A stretch of 64,000 nt of DNA from Myxococcales bacterium. Lineage in GTDB: Bacteria > Myxococcota_A > Polyangia > Palsa-1104. A program made the position numbers and the translations under genes. Shown here one piece after another: positions 9,588-18,624 of the stretch (positions are counted from its first letter, which is position 1; each line of letters begins with the position of its first letter). The DNA lies in NCBI GenBank assembly GCA_003170275.1, contig PNAM01000081.1, forward strand, positions 62,001-126,000, read 5' to 3'. The notes beneath the pieces were generated by a model. That model did not search any database, had not been told where the DNA came from, and worked only from the letters and a program-made list of their open reading frames with translations.

Positions 9588-11267
9588 TCAGTCTTGCAGG
9601 CAGTACAGGTGGTTGCCGTTCGCGGCAGTTCCATCGCAGCCGGTGCGCACCGTGAAGAACGGCGTGTCCATCACGCCAGCCGTGAACGTCGACTCGTAGG
9701 CCAGACAGGCGTGGCCGATCGCGCCGGTGGCCGCGGGCGCGGTGGTGAGGTTCATCGTCCAGTTCATGCACGTGTCGGTGGCGGCGCCGGCCATCGTCGC
9801 GTCGGTCGAGCCGGTCCACGCGTAGATGTCGTTGCCGCTGTCGCCGTAGTAGGTATTGCCGTCGGCGCTGACGTTGATCGGCGCGATCAGGTGCGGCATC
9901 GCCTGGCTGGTCATCAACAGCTCGCCGGCGGTGCGCGCCACCTCCACGCCGTCGGCGCGCACCCAGTTGCTGGGCGCGACCGAGAAGCGCGAGGCGGCCG
10001 ACGCGGTGGTGGTGGAGAGGAACGCCTTGAAGGTGCCGTCGAGCGTGGCGGCGGTCGCTTCGGCCGTGCACAGCGCGTCGGCGCCGGCGATGCCGTCCTT
10101 GGGATCGAACACGCCGGCGGTGATGAACGCGCGGCGCGCCGCGGTCTTGGGGATCACGAAGGTCGCGTCGTTGTCGGTGCCGAAGCAGTACAGCCGGAAC
10201 GGCATGTCGCAGGTGGCCACGCCGCGGAAGGTCCAGCAGCCGGTGCCGCCGCCCGACTCCCCCTTGGTGTAGCTCACTCCGGCACCAGCCTGCGACCAAT
10301 TGCCGCAGTCTCCGCTGGAGATTCCGTTGCCCGCGGTGGCCACGAGGTCGCCGTTGATCTGATTGCCGAACTCGTCGAGCACCAGCGGATACAGCACGTG
10401 CTTGTCGGTGAACAGCGAGGCACGCGAGAGCGCGAACGGCCGGCCGTCGGTGCGCACCCAGCCGTTGGCGGTGCCGAGCCGCGTGATCCCGTCGGCGCCC
10501 CCGCCCGACAGCCAGGCCACGTAGGTTCCCGGCAGCAACGCCGCGGTCGCGCGCGCCTTGCAGATCCCGTCCGCGCCGGCCAGCCCGCCCAGGTTGCCGC
10601 TCGGCTGCAGCGTCGAGGTGAGGAACGCGTAGTTGGCCTTGACGAAGCCGGCGGTGACGTTGCGCGCGACGCTCAGGGTCACCACGCACACCTGGTTGCC
10701 GACGCAGTCGCCGCTGAAGCCGGTGAACCCCGAGCCCTTGTCGGCCACCGGTGTGAGCGTGACCATGGTGTTGGCGTCGAAGCCCGCGCTGCAGGTCGGG
10801 CCGCAGTCGAGGCCCGGCGGCGACGAGGTGACGCGGCCGGTGCCGGTGCCGGACTTCATCACCGTCAGCACGACCGGCTGCGGCGGGCCCATCATGTCGA
10901 CCGGCATCATCGCCGCGCCGAGCGTGATCGGAATGGTCACGGTCTCCCCGGCGACCACGGTGCCGCTGTTGGAGCCGCGATCGAGCTCGCTCCCGTCGCC
11001 GGCGAGCGCCACCGCGACGATCTTCAAGAGGCCCGTGCCGTTGCGGATGCGCAGCGCGACCTCGGTGGGAAACCCGAGCTCGGCGTTGCCCGGGTCGGCG
11101 AGCGTCACCGGCGTGCCCGCCTGCCCCTCGAGCGTCGGCTCGATGCGCAACGAGACGATCCCGCCCGGCGTGGCCGCGCCCTTGGCTACCTGCACCAGCG
11201 CGAACGTGCCGTTCGACTTGCAGCCCGACGCGAGCAGCAGCGCCAGCAGCACGATCCTAGAACACAT
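9588..11267 (-). CDS. lipoprotein with divergent InlB-type repeat and repeated C-terminal domains
   Basis: Lipobox LLASGC; GTGTGRVTSSPPGLDCGPTCSAGFDANTMVTLTPVADKGSGFTGFSGDC is an InlB B-repeat-like motif. Confidence 0.7.
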   Translation of the reverse strand: MCSRIVLLALLLASGCKSNGTFALVQVAKGAATPGGIVSLRIEPTLEGQAGTPVTLADPGNAELGFPTEVALRIRNGTGLLKIVAVALAGDGSELDRGSNSGTVVAGETVTIPITLGAAMMPVDMMGPPQPVVLTVMKSGTGTGRVTSSPPGLDCGPTCSAGFDANTMVTLTPVADKGSGFTGFSGDCVGNQVCVVTLSVARNVTAGFVKANYAFLTSTLQPSGNLGGLAGADGICKARATAALLPGTYVAWLSGGGADGITRLGTANGWVRTDGRPFALSRASLFTDKHVLYPLVLDEFGNQINGDLVATAGNGISSGDCGNWSQAGAGVSYTKGESGGGTGCWTFRGVATCDMPFRLYCFGTDNDATFVIPKTAARRAFITAGVFDPKDGIAGADALCTAEATAATLDGTFKAFLSTTTASAASRFSVAPSNWVRADGVEVARTAGELLMTSQAMPHLIAPINVSADGNTYYGDSGNDIYAWTGSTDATMAGAATDTCMNWTMNLTTAPAATGAIGHACLAYESTFTAGVMDTPFFTVRTGCDGTAANGNHLYCLQD

Positions 11268-11829
11268 CGTGCACTCCGAAGTGCGCGCGCGGCGAATCTT
11301 CGCTCGAGAGCCCGAGCCCGAGCCCGACGCCCAGCGCCACGCCCGCTGCCACCACGCCGACGCCGGTCCACAACCACCACCGCTTGTAGATCGGGCGTCG
11401 CTCGTCACGCGTCGCGGGTGTCGCGGTCAACGTCGTCGTCATCGTCGAGGGGGACGCGACCACAGGCGTCACCGGCGGCGGCGCGGCGCGCTCCTTGTCC
11501 GCCTGTTCCTGCTCGAGCTTGCGGATGTGCTCCTCGACCTCCGCGCGGTTGCGCCCGTCCTCGGCGTTGCGCAGATACGATCGATAGAAGTAGATCGCCT
11601 GCTTGGGATCGTTGGCCAGCCGATACGACTGCGCGATGTTGAAGAGGAACGCCGGATCCGGCTTGAGCTTGTACGCCTCTTTGTACTCGACGATCGCCTG
11701 GTCGAACTCCGCCAGGCTGTAGTGCCGCCCGCCGGCCTCATAGTGGCGCCGCGCCTCGTCGGCCGTCTTGTCGGCGAGCGCCGGCGCTCCAAGGAGCAGC
11801 AGCAGGGCGATCCCCACGCGCGTGTGCAT
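11257..11829 (-). CDS. TPR-containing secreted/membrane protein
   Basis: Signal peptide, TPR-like LAEFDQAIVEYKEAYKLKPDPAFLFNIAQSYRL, C-terminal TM; overlaps the next gene start by 11 bp. Confidence 0.7.
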   Translation of the reverse strand: MHTRVGIALLLLLGAPALADKTADEARRHYEAGGRHYSLAEFDQAIVEYKEAYKLKPDPAFLFNIAQSYRLANDPKQAIYFYRSYLRNAEDGRNRAEVEEHIRKLEQEQADKERAAPPPVTPVVASPSTMTTTLTATPATRDERRPIYKRWWLWTGVGVVAAGVALGVGLGLGLSSEDSPRAHFGVHDVF

Positions 11830-11853
11830 CCGCGTATCGTAGCGCAACTGGAG

Positions 11854-11895
11854 AGCGGGCGATCGGGTTCGAACCGACGACAACCTGCTTGGGAA
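11854..11895 (-). other. tRNA-Gly(CCC) 3'-half remnant (candidate att site)
   Basis: Minus strand TTCCCAAGCAGGTTGTCGTCGGTTCGAACCCGATCGCCCGCT: anticodon-loop 3' side, anticodon-stem 3' strand, full T-arm (GTCGG-TTCGAAC-CCGAT), acceptor 3' strand CGCCCGC; no matching 5' half adjacent. Confidence 0.6.
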
Positions 11896-12304
11896 AACCG
11901 GTTTCTCGACGGTAAATTTTCTATTTCAACGGGACGACTCGGCAAGACTGCTGTGATCATGCGATGTTGGAGTGTCCTGACGAAATAAAGTACTGATGTT
12001 GCTCGGGTTTGTCTCGTCGACAAACGCGCCGAAGAGAAGCACGCCTTCGGGTCGCGCAGTGTTTATCAACCGACGCGATACGACCGTGAGTCCGGCGTCC
12101 TCGATGTCAGCTTCGCATCGGCGGCATATTGAGTGCTGCTCAGGCAATTCGCGACTGGAACGATGTCTGGACCGATTGAGCGTCCCTGCCAGAGATTCTG
12201 GGCGAGCCAAGGTTGCCGGCGCGCGATCGCGTGGTCGAGAGTGTGGTTGCGCGGGATGGGGTAGGCCGTGCTATCCTAGGACGCCATTTGCGGTTCAGAA
12301 ACAC

Positions 12305-13033
12305 GTGCTCGATCCCACCCGAACTCCTGACCTGATCGCGCTCATCTGCTGGTGGGCGACGGAGCGAGGGTCAGCGATCACGACGATTCAGGTCGTGAAG
12401 TTCCTCTACCTTGCCGACCTCTACGCCGCCCGCCGGAACAGCGGGCAGACGCTGACGGCTTGGCCGTGGGCGTTCGTGAACTTCGGGCCGTACTGCGCGC
12501 AGGCGATGGAAGCTATCGATCGCGCGGCGACCGCCGGAGTGATCGCGCGCGAGGCGCGCGAGTCGGCATTCCACGCCGACAAGGAATATTATCTTCACCG
12601 CGCGCTCGGTCATGAGCCCGCGCTTGCTGCCGAGCTGCCGATGCTCGTCCTAAGCCCGCTCCGCGCGGCGGTGAAGCGATGGGCGGATGACAGCCAAGGT
12701 CTGCTGGACCACGTGTACTTCGAGACCGAGCCCATGCGCGGCGTAAACCCGTTCGACCGGCTCGATTTCCGAAAGTGCAGCGTTCCGGTCGCTCCGAGCA
12801 AGCCCGTCGAGCCGGAGAAGTTGTCCGAGAAGAAGCTCCGTAAGGGGCGGGCGCTAATCGCCGCGTTGCGCGACCGCACGCTTAGCGCGGCGCAGACGAC
12901 GCCGGTCGATACCGGCCCCGTCGATGACAGCTATTATCAGGCGGTCGGCCACGACGCCGAGCCAATCGATGACGGCATTGAAGTGCGAGCTGGCGTCCTC
13001 GGGCTGGACTCACCCGACGGCGAGGGCGAATAG
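12305..13033 (+). CDS. Panacea (DUF4065/SocA-like) domain protein, candidate antitoxin
   Basis: LIALICWWATERGSAITTIQVVKFLYLADLYAAR...FVNFGPYCAQ resembles the Panacea-domain N-terminus; GTG start. Confidence 0.55.
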   Translation: MLDPTRTPDLIALICWWATERGSAITTIQVVKFLYLADLYAARRNSGQTLTAWPWAFVNFGPYCAQAMEAIDRAATAGVIAREARESAFHADKEYYLHRALGHEPALAAELPMLVLSPLRAAVKRWADDSQGLLDHVYFETEPMRGVNPFDRLDFRKCSVPVAPSKPVEPEKLSEKKLRKGRALIAALRDRTLSAAQTTPVDTGPVDDSYYQAVGHDAEPIDDGIEVRAGVLGLDSPDGEGE

Positions 13034-13036
13034 AAG

Positions 13037-13789
13037 ATGGGGCTGACCCAACTGATCCAGCCGTTCTATCGGAAGCTGGACGACTCGTTTCGCCGGCAGC
13101 CGGTCGTCGGCCAGTTGGGATGGACGGTCGTTCGCACCCACAACCCGGTGCCACAGATCCTCGACGTGAAGCGGGCCGACGACCGGAAGCACGATGCGAT
13201 CGAGGGCGAGATCCGGAACTTCAAGGACGGCGACTTCCGACGCAAGAACCGGCTCCCGATCTACAAGCTGCAGCTGCGTGACCACGAGGAGCTGTTCGTC
13301 GAGCGCGCGAAGCGCCGCCCGGCAATTGTCGTCTGGGAGGGCGGAACGACCTTCCCTGACGCGGACCGAGTTCTGCGCCAGGCCGGCAAGAAACACCTGC
13401 AGGAGCGGAATATCGTCGTGGCCCCGCTCTACCCTTGCGAGTGCCCCGAGCACCCCGCCGGTTTCCCGCCGATCATGCGGAACAGGATCGGCGCGCTCAT
13501 GTACTCGCAGTTCTTCCCGTGCGCCGGGTCGAGTGAGCCCTTCATGTACGACTCGGTCGCGCGGCTCGATCGGCTGCAGCCCATCGTGCCGCAAGCACCG
13601 ACGTGGGAACCAATGCCCGTCGCGCTAGCGGACGACGCACTCGCGGTTCTGCTGGCCCTGCTGCGGTTGCGCGCGGGCTCTCGCCTCGAGCAGGAGATCA
13701 GCGATCTGCGCGATCTGCTCCTCGAAACAGTGAAGCCCGAGTTCAAGGTGGCGTTGCCTCAGAGGCCGTCGGCCGGCGCGTCCGAGTAG
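13037..13789 (+). CDS. hypothetical protein paired with the Panacea gene
   Basis: 250-aa ORF 3 bp downstream of the 12305 gene, same strand; no recognised domain. Confidence 0.6.
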   Translation: MGLTQLIQPFYRKLDDSFRRQPVVGQLGWTVVRTHNPVPQILDVKRADDRKHDAIEGEIRNFKDGDFRRKNRLPIYKLQLRDHEELFVERAKRRPAIVVWEGGTTFPDADRVLRQAGKKHLQERNIVVAPLYPCECPEHPAGFPPIMRNRIGALMYSQFFPCAGSSEPFMYDSVARLDRLQPIVPQAPTWEPMPVALADDALAVLLALLRLRAGSRLEQEISDLRDLLLETVKPEFKVALPQRPSAGASE

Positions 13790-13804
13790 AGAAGGCGCGC
13801 AGGT

Positions 13805-14011
13805 TCACTTCTTCGGATGGCGCCGATCCAGCGCCTCCAGGACAAACATTCTAACGAGCTGGCCGCGGCTCAACGATAGGCCGAGGTGCATGGCCTTGAG
13901 CCGACCGCACTCGGCATCGATCGCTCGCGCGGTCGCCTCGTCGAGTCGAACACCAACGAGGACTGCCTTTGGCTGTGCGACGCGACCCCTTCCCACTCCC
14001 CGATCTTGCAT
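13805..14011 (-). CDS. small ribbon-helix-helix-like DNA-binding protein
   Basis: VLVGVRLDEATARAIDAECGRLKAM...SRGQLVRMFVLEALDR resembles RHH; ATG at 14011 directly abuts a TTGTTAACAA palindrome. Confidence 0.45.
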   Translation of the reverse strand: MQDRGVGRGRVAQPKAVLVGVRLDEATARAIDAECGRLKAMHLGLSLSRGQLVRMFVLEALDRRHPKK

Positions 14012-14218
14012 TGTTAACAAAAACGAACAAGCTGAACGGACGATACGATCATTTAATTTGTTAACAAATTGATCCCGTGTAGGTACAATCGCGGAACGTT
14101 CTCCACAGCGATCGCCGTCGCCCGTCGGTCAGCGGTGCCGACAACGGTGTGGACAAGCTGCGGAGAACTTGTTATCTGTTCATCTGTTCAGGTGTGAATA
14201 AAAAGAGGGTGTGGACAA
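14011..14218. promoter_or_regulatory. AT-rich intergenic region with palindromes and DnaA-box-like 9-mers
   Basis: TTGTTAACAA at 14011-14020; AATTTGTTAACAAATT perfect 16-bp palindrome at 14055-14070; TTCTCCACA 14099-14107; TGTGGACAA (=TTGTCCACA) at 14148-14156 and 14210-14218; tandem ATCTGTTC at 14174-14189. Confidence 0.55.
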
Positions 14219-14305
14219 AAAGCGCAATGTTTTCAAATAGAAGGCTTGACGCCACGCGCGCGGGCGTGAGATTCAAGCGCCCGGCGGGCGCAAAAGGAGG
14301 CTAGA

Positions 14306-14569
14306 ATGGAACGCACGATGTGGCTGCTGGTAGAAGTATCGGACGGCATGTTTCCCGGCGAGAAGGCGGTCAGCTTCCAAGGCGCCGGCGGGCTCGTGTC
14401 CATGTTCCTGCCGGCCGACAAGGTTCGCCACGAGCAGCAGACCGGGCGAGGGGCGATCAAGGTGGAAGTACTCGAGATGGACGACAACTACGGCCTCGTG
14501 GGTCTGCCGGTCCAGGCCGCCGAGGGAGCGAGCGTCGCGAAGGTGAAACGCGCCGAACTGAGTAGATGA
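14306..14569 (+). CDS. hypothetical small protein
   Basis: 87 aa; ATGA overlap with the dCTP deaminase gene. Confidence 0.55.
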   Translation: MERTMWLLVEVSDGMFPGEKAVSFQGAGGLVSMFLPADKVRHEQQTGRGAIKVEVLEMDDNYGLVGLPVQAAEGASVAKVKRAELSR

Positions 14570-15156
14570 TCCTCTCGAACGTCGCCATCCATCAAGCGAT
14601 CGACGCGGGTGACCTTGCGATCACGCCCGAGCCGCTTCCGCGGCAAAACTCCCTCGCGAACCCTGACGAGTCGCCGTACGCCACCACCTCCGTGAACTTG
14701 CGGCTCGACTCGGCGCTCAGCATTGGCGACGTGAAGAAGCCGTTCTGCATCGATCTTCGGACCAAAGGCATCGCGCAACTCCTTAGCCAAGCCTATCGCC
14801 CGCACGTCATGGACGAGCGGGGCGGCTTCAGCCTCGAACCCCACCTGTTCGTGTTGGGCAAGACCCTCGAGACGGTCACTCTTCCGATCAGGCCCGAGCG
14901 GCCGGTCTACGCGGCGCGCGTCGAAGGCCGCAGCTCCTTCGCCCGCTGCGGCCTGCTGATTCACTTTACGGCTCCGACGATCCACGCCGGCTGGGACGGC
15001 CCCATCACCTTCGAGATCATGAACCTCGGGCCGCACCCGATCATGCTTTTCCCGAAGATGCAGATCTGCCAGTTGATCTTCGAGACCGTCCAGGGAACGC
15101 CGCTCCGAGCCGACAGCCAGTTTCAGGGGCAGCGTACGCCCGCCGGAACGAAGTAG
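14566..15156 (+). CDS. dCTP deaminase/dUTPase-like protein
   Basis: Motif order GRSSFARCGLLIHFTAPTIHAGWDGPITFEIMNLGPHPIMLFPKMQICQLIFE is characteristic of dCTP deaminases. Confidence 0.85.
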   Translation: MILSNVAIHQAIDAGDLAITPEPLPRQNSLANPDESPYATTSVNLRLDSALSIGDVKKPFCIDLRTKGIAQLLSQAYRPHVMDERGGFSLEPHLFVLGKTLETVTLPIRPERPVYAARVEGRSSFARCGLLIHFTAPTIHAGWDGPITFEIMNLGPHPIMLFPKMQICQLIFETVQGTPLRADSQFQGQRTPAGTK

Positions 15157-15440
15157 AACTAAGCGGCCTGCGGCGCGCTTGGCCAGCTAGGCGGCGGCCG
15201 GACTATGGAGTGCCGCCTCGGACACGACTCGTGCAGTCGAGGCCGCCGCCGTGCTACTCAGCGGCGCGCTTGAGGAGCAGCACCGCAGTGGCGTCGCCGG
15301 CCGCCACGCCCACGGGCCCTAGAATCTGAGCCTGTCGAGCGCATTCGGCAGGTACTTGGCGGCGCCGAGCAGCACTAGACCGATCCCGACGAGGAGTTTT
15401 TCTTCACACCGAACCGCCGACTATACACGCCTGCGCGGCT

Positions 15441-15935
15441 TCAGCGCCTGCGCCACACCGTCGCCAGCCACGGCTGCTCATGGCGAGGCTTGCCCTCGGG
15501 CCGGTAGTAGTGCGCCAGTTCCAAGAAACCGGCGGCGGCGAGGCTACTGCGCCAGGTGGGCAAGTCGTAGAAGCAGGAGTATCTCCCCGCCGACCAGCCC
15601 TCCTCATTGTGGCCATGCGGGTTGGAGCTGAACAACACGCCGCGCGTTTTCAAGCTGCCGCGCAGCTCGCCCAAAACGCGGTGCAACTCCTGGCTTGGAA
15701 CGTGGAACAAAGAGGCGTTGGCGAAGATCCCGTCGTAACGCATTGGCTCGAGGGACAGGTTCAAGAAATCCTGGTGGAGCACCTCGCAGCCCGAATGCCG
15801 ACGCGCCATCTCGCAGAATCGAGCGCATCCGTCCAGGCCCACGGCCTCGTGGCCGATTGAGGAAAAGTAACTCAGGTCTCGCCCTGGACCGCAGCCGAGG
15901 TCGAGCAGCGAAAACGGCGGCGACCGCGACAGCGT
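15441..15935 (-). pseudogene. N-terminally truncated class I SAM-dependent methyltransferase
   Basis: SLLDLGCGPGRDLSYFSSIGHEAVGLDGCARFCEMA...FDLPTW...ELAHYYRPEGKPR; no credible methyltransferase N-terminus upstream in frame. Confidence 0.55.
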
Positions 15936-16602
15936 CCAGCGGGCGCGTTCCTCCCTGCTGCTGTACGATTCTGGCTGCGAGGAGAAACTCGACCGAGAGG
16001 CGGTCGAGGCCATAGAGCGACGCGACCCCCTCTCCCAAGACGCGATCCAGCCCATCGTCGAGAACCTTGTATGCGCCCTTCGCGGATGCGACGCCGGCCC
16101 GAGCGAGCCACGCGCGTATCGTACTGATGTTCTTCGACGTTGCCGACTCGCCAAGCTCTAGGGACAGGTCCTCCATGTCAGGGACCTCGCCGCGCAGCTC
16201 GTAGCGCTTGATCGCGTCGAGAAACCGCTGGCCCTTGCACATGGCGATGATGTGCCTGGCAAACAGAACGTCTCTCTCCACTCCAGCAGCTTCCCGAATC
16301 AGCTCGCCGGCCGCCGTGAGAGAGATGCCATCCGCTGCATCGATCGAGACCAGCTTGTAGGACCGCATCGCGTTGACGACGTGGGTCGCCATGTCGCGCC
16401 GATCCTTTTCATTCGCCACGTGACTCAAACACTCGCTCGCTACCTTGCGCTTGAACGCCGCCTGCGCTCCAGTAGACGCAGCTTGGAGCAGCCAGCCAAG
16501 AACGGCGTCCTCGCCGAGCTTCTTACCCAGAGTCGCAGGAGTGAAGTCCTGACCGAAGGGCATTCGGTCCTGTATGTCGGTGCTAGCGGGCTCGTCGCTC
16601 AA
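15930..16602 (-). pseudogene. 5' part of an unidentified gene, apparently truncated
   Basis: ORF 15604-16602 is plausible for its first ~230 aa (MSDEPAS...SVEFLLAARIVQQQGG), then turns into low-quality Arg-rich sequence overlapping the methyltransferase in another frame. Confidence 0.45.
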
Positions 16603-16870
16603 GAATCGCCTTCGGTTTCCCCTGGCTCATCCAGTTTCTCTGTGCCCTGTGGAGATCGATGCGGATGCCACAGCGTCGATCATCGAACGAGATGCCGACG
16701 CGAGCAAAAAAATGCAACGGTTGCTCGCGGGCGGAGCCCGATCGAGCTGCATCCCGCCAGCGCACTTAACGTTGAGACTGCCCTCGAGCAGGCCGTCGGG
16801 CACGCGTGATCCCGACCGAGATGGCACTGAAAAGCTGTACAGTAGACGCGCGGTTCGGTAAATTGCTTGG

Positions 16871-18091
16871 GTGATGGCGATGCCGAAGATCATCAGCCTC
16901 TATTCCGGTGCGGGTGGGCTCGACTATGGGTTCGAGGCGGCGGGCTTCGAGACTGCAGTTGCCGTCGAGCGGGACCATGACTGTTGCGAGACGCTGCGGC
17001 TGAACCGCAAATGGCACGTGATCGAGCGCGACATCCTCGACGTGCCCACCGAGGAGATGCTCAAGGCCGCGAAGGTGAAGCGCGGAGCGGTCGATCTCCT
17101 GATCGGTGGCCCACCGTGCCAGCCGTTCTCGAAGTCTGGCTACTGGGCACGAGGCGACGCGCTTCGACTCGATGACCCGCGCGCAAACACCTTGGGCGCA
17201 TATTTGCGCGTACTGGAGGAGGCGACGCCGAAGGCGTTCCTGTTGGAGAACGTCGAAGGGCTCGCCTACCAGGGCAAAGATGAGGGGCTGCGGCTCCTTC
17301 TCGACGCTATTGAACGGATCAATCGACGAACGAAGAGCAAGTACAAGCCGGTCGTCCAGGTGATGAACACCGCCGAGCACGGTGTCCCGCAGGTCCGCAA
17401 CCGCGTCATCATCATCGGGTCGCGCGACGGAACCGCGTTTAGGTTTCCGCAACCGACATTTGCAGAGCAGTCCGACCTCCGGCAGCCGCGTTTCAGAACG
17501 GCGTGGGATGCAATTGCCGATGTCGTGCCCGACGCCGACGAGGACCTCACGGCCCGCGGAAAGTGGGCTGACCTGCTTCCCTCGATTCCCGAGGGCAAGA
17601 ACTACCTGTTCCATACGGACCGAGACGAGGGTCTGCCTCTGTTCGGTTGGCGGCGGCGTTACTGGTCGTTCTTGCTGAAGCTGGCGAAACGGCTGCCGTC
17701 CTGGACGATCCAGGCTCAGCCGGGGCCCGCAATCGGGCCGTTCCACTGGAGCAACCGACGGCTGAGTCACCGTGAGCTGTGCCGCATCCAGACCTTTCCC
17801 GACGACGTGCGCATCGTCGGTGGACGGACATCGGTGCAGCGTCAGGTTGGAAATGCGGTTCCTTCGCTCCTGGGCGAAATTCTCGGCCGCGAGATTCGGG
17901 TTCAGCTTCTGGGCTGGCCGAAGGTGAAGGGGCAGCCTCGCCTCTTGCCGCCAGAACGCTCGCCGGCGCCGCCGCCCGAGCCCGTGGCGCGGGTGCCGCG
18001 ACGTTTTCACCATCTGCGCGGTGCGCACGCACCGCATCCGGGCACCGGCAGAGGAAACCAGGCCGCCCAACGCCTACGCCTCGACGCATAG
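16871..18091 (+). CDS. DNA (cytosine-5) methyltransferase
   Basis: SLYSGAGGLDYGFEAAGF, GGPPCQPFSKSG, ENVEG, QVRNRVIIIG, RQVGNAVP: the C5-MTase motif set. Confidence 0.95.
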   Translation: MMAMPKIISLYSGAGGLDYGFEAAGFETAVAVERDHDCCETLRLNRKWHVIERDILDVPTEEMLKAAKVKRGAVDLLIGGPPCQPFSKSGYWARGDALRLDDPRANTLGAYLRVLEEATPKAFLLENVEGLAYQGKDEGLRLLLDAIERINRRTKSKYKPVVQVMNTAEHGVPQVRNRVIIIGSRDGTAFRFPQPTFAEQSDLRQPRFRTAWDAIADVVPDADEDLTARGKWADLLPSIPEGKNYLFHTDRDEGLPLFGWRRRYWSFLLKLAKRLPSWTIQAQPGPAIGPFHWSNRRLSHRELCRIQTFPDDVRIVGGRTSVQRQVGNAVPSLLGEILGREIRVQLLGWPKVKGQPRLLPPERSPAPPPEPVARVPRRFHHLRGAHAPHPGTGRGNQAAQRLRLDA

Positions 18092-18096
18092 GGGAC

Positions 18097-18585
18097 GTGC
18101 GCGCCCCGAGCTACCGTGGGCTCAAGCCCGCCTCAACTCGCGCAAGCACGACGGCGCGAGCGGCTAGCAGGAAGCAGAACACCCGGTGCGAGCTGGTTCT
18201 GCGGCGCGCCATCTGGCGGCGCGGGCTGCGCTACAGAATCTCAGTTCGGGAGTTGCACGGATGTCCCGATGTCGTGTTCACGCGCGCTCGCGTGGCGGTG
18301 TTCTGCGACGGTGACTTCTGGCATGGGCGCAATCTCGACGCCCGCTTGCGCAAGCTCGAAGGCGGGCACAACGCGAAGTATTGGGTGGCGAAGATCAAGG
18401 CGAACGTTCACCGAGATGCGCGGAATGGTGTCGATCTTGAGCGTAACGGTTGGACCGTGCTTCGATTCTGGGAGAGCGACATACTGCGACGACCAGAAGC
18501 CATCGCCGAAGAGATCGCTCAAGTGGTGCGTCGCAAGCACCCCGAACTCCGGCAGCATCGCGCACCTTGTTCGCGGCAGTCGTAG
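18097..18585 (+). CDS. vsr: Vsr-type very short patch repair endonuclease
   Basis: LVLRRAIWRRGLRYRISVRELHGCPDVVFTRARVAVFCDGDFWHGR...NGWTVLRFWESDI. Confidence 0.85.
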   Translation: MRAPSYRGLKPASTRASTTARAASRKQNTRCELVLRRAIWRRGLRYRISVRELHGCPDVVFTRARVAVFCDGDFWHGRNLDARLRKLEGGHNAKYWVAKIKANVHRDARNGVDLERNGWTVLRFWESDILRRPEAIAEEIAQVVRRKHPELRQHRAPCSRQS

Positions 18586-18624
18586 CGGAACTGCCATGCT
18601 CGCGATGCGACGGTGCAGGCGCCT

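Noticed and set aside
9594-11642. 682-aa plus-strand ORF opposite the InlB-repeat-like gene
   Set aside because: Arg/Gly/Val-rich shadow ORF; the minus strand encodes the credible protein.
15160-15400. GC-rich region with repeated GCGGCGCGCTTG and a short minus-strand hydrophobic reading (LLVGIGLVLLGAAKYLPNALDRLRF)
   Set aside because: No supported start and too short to call; could be a gene fragment but not demonstrable.
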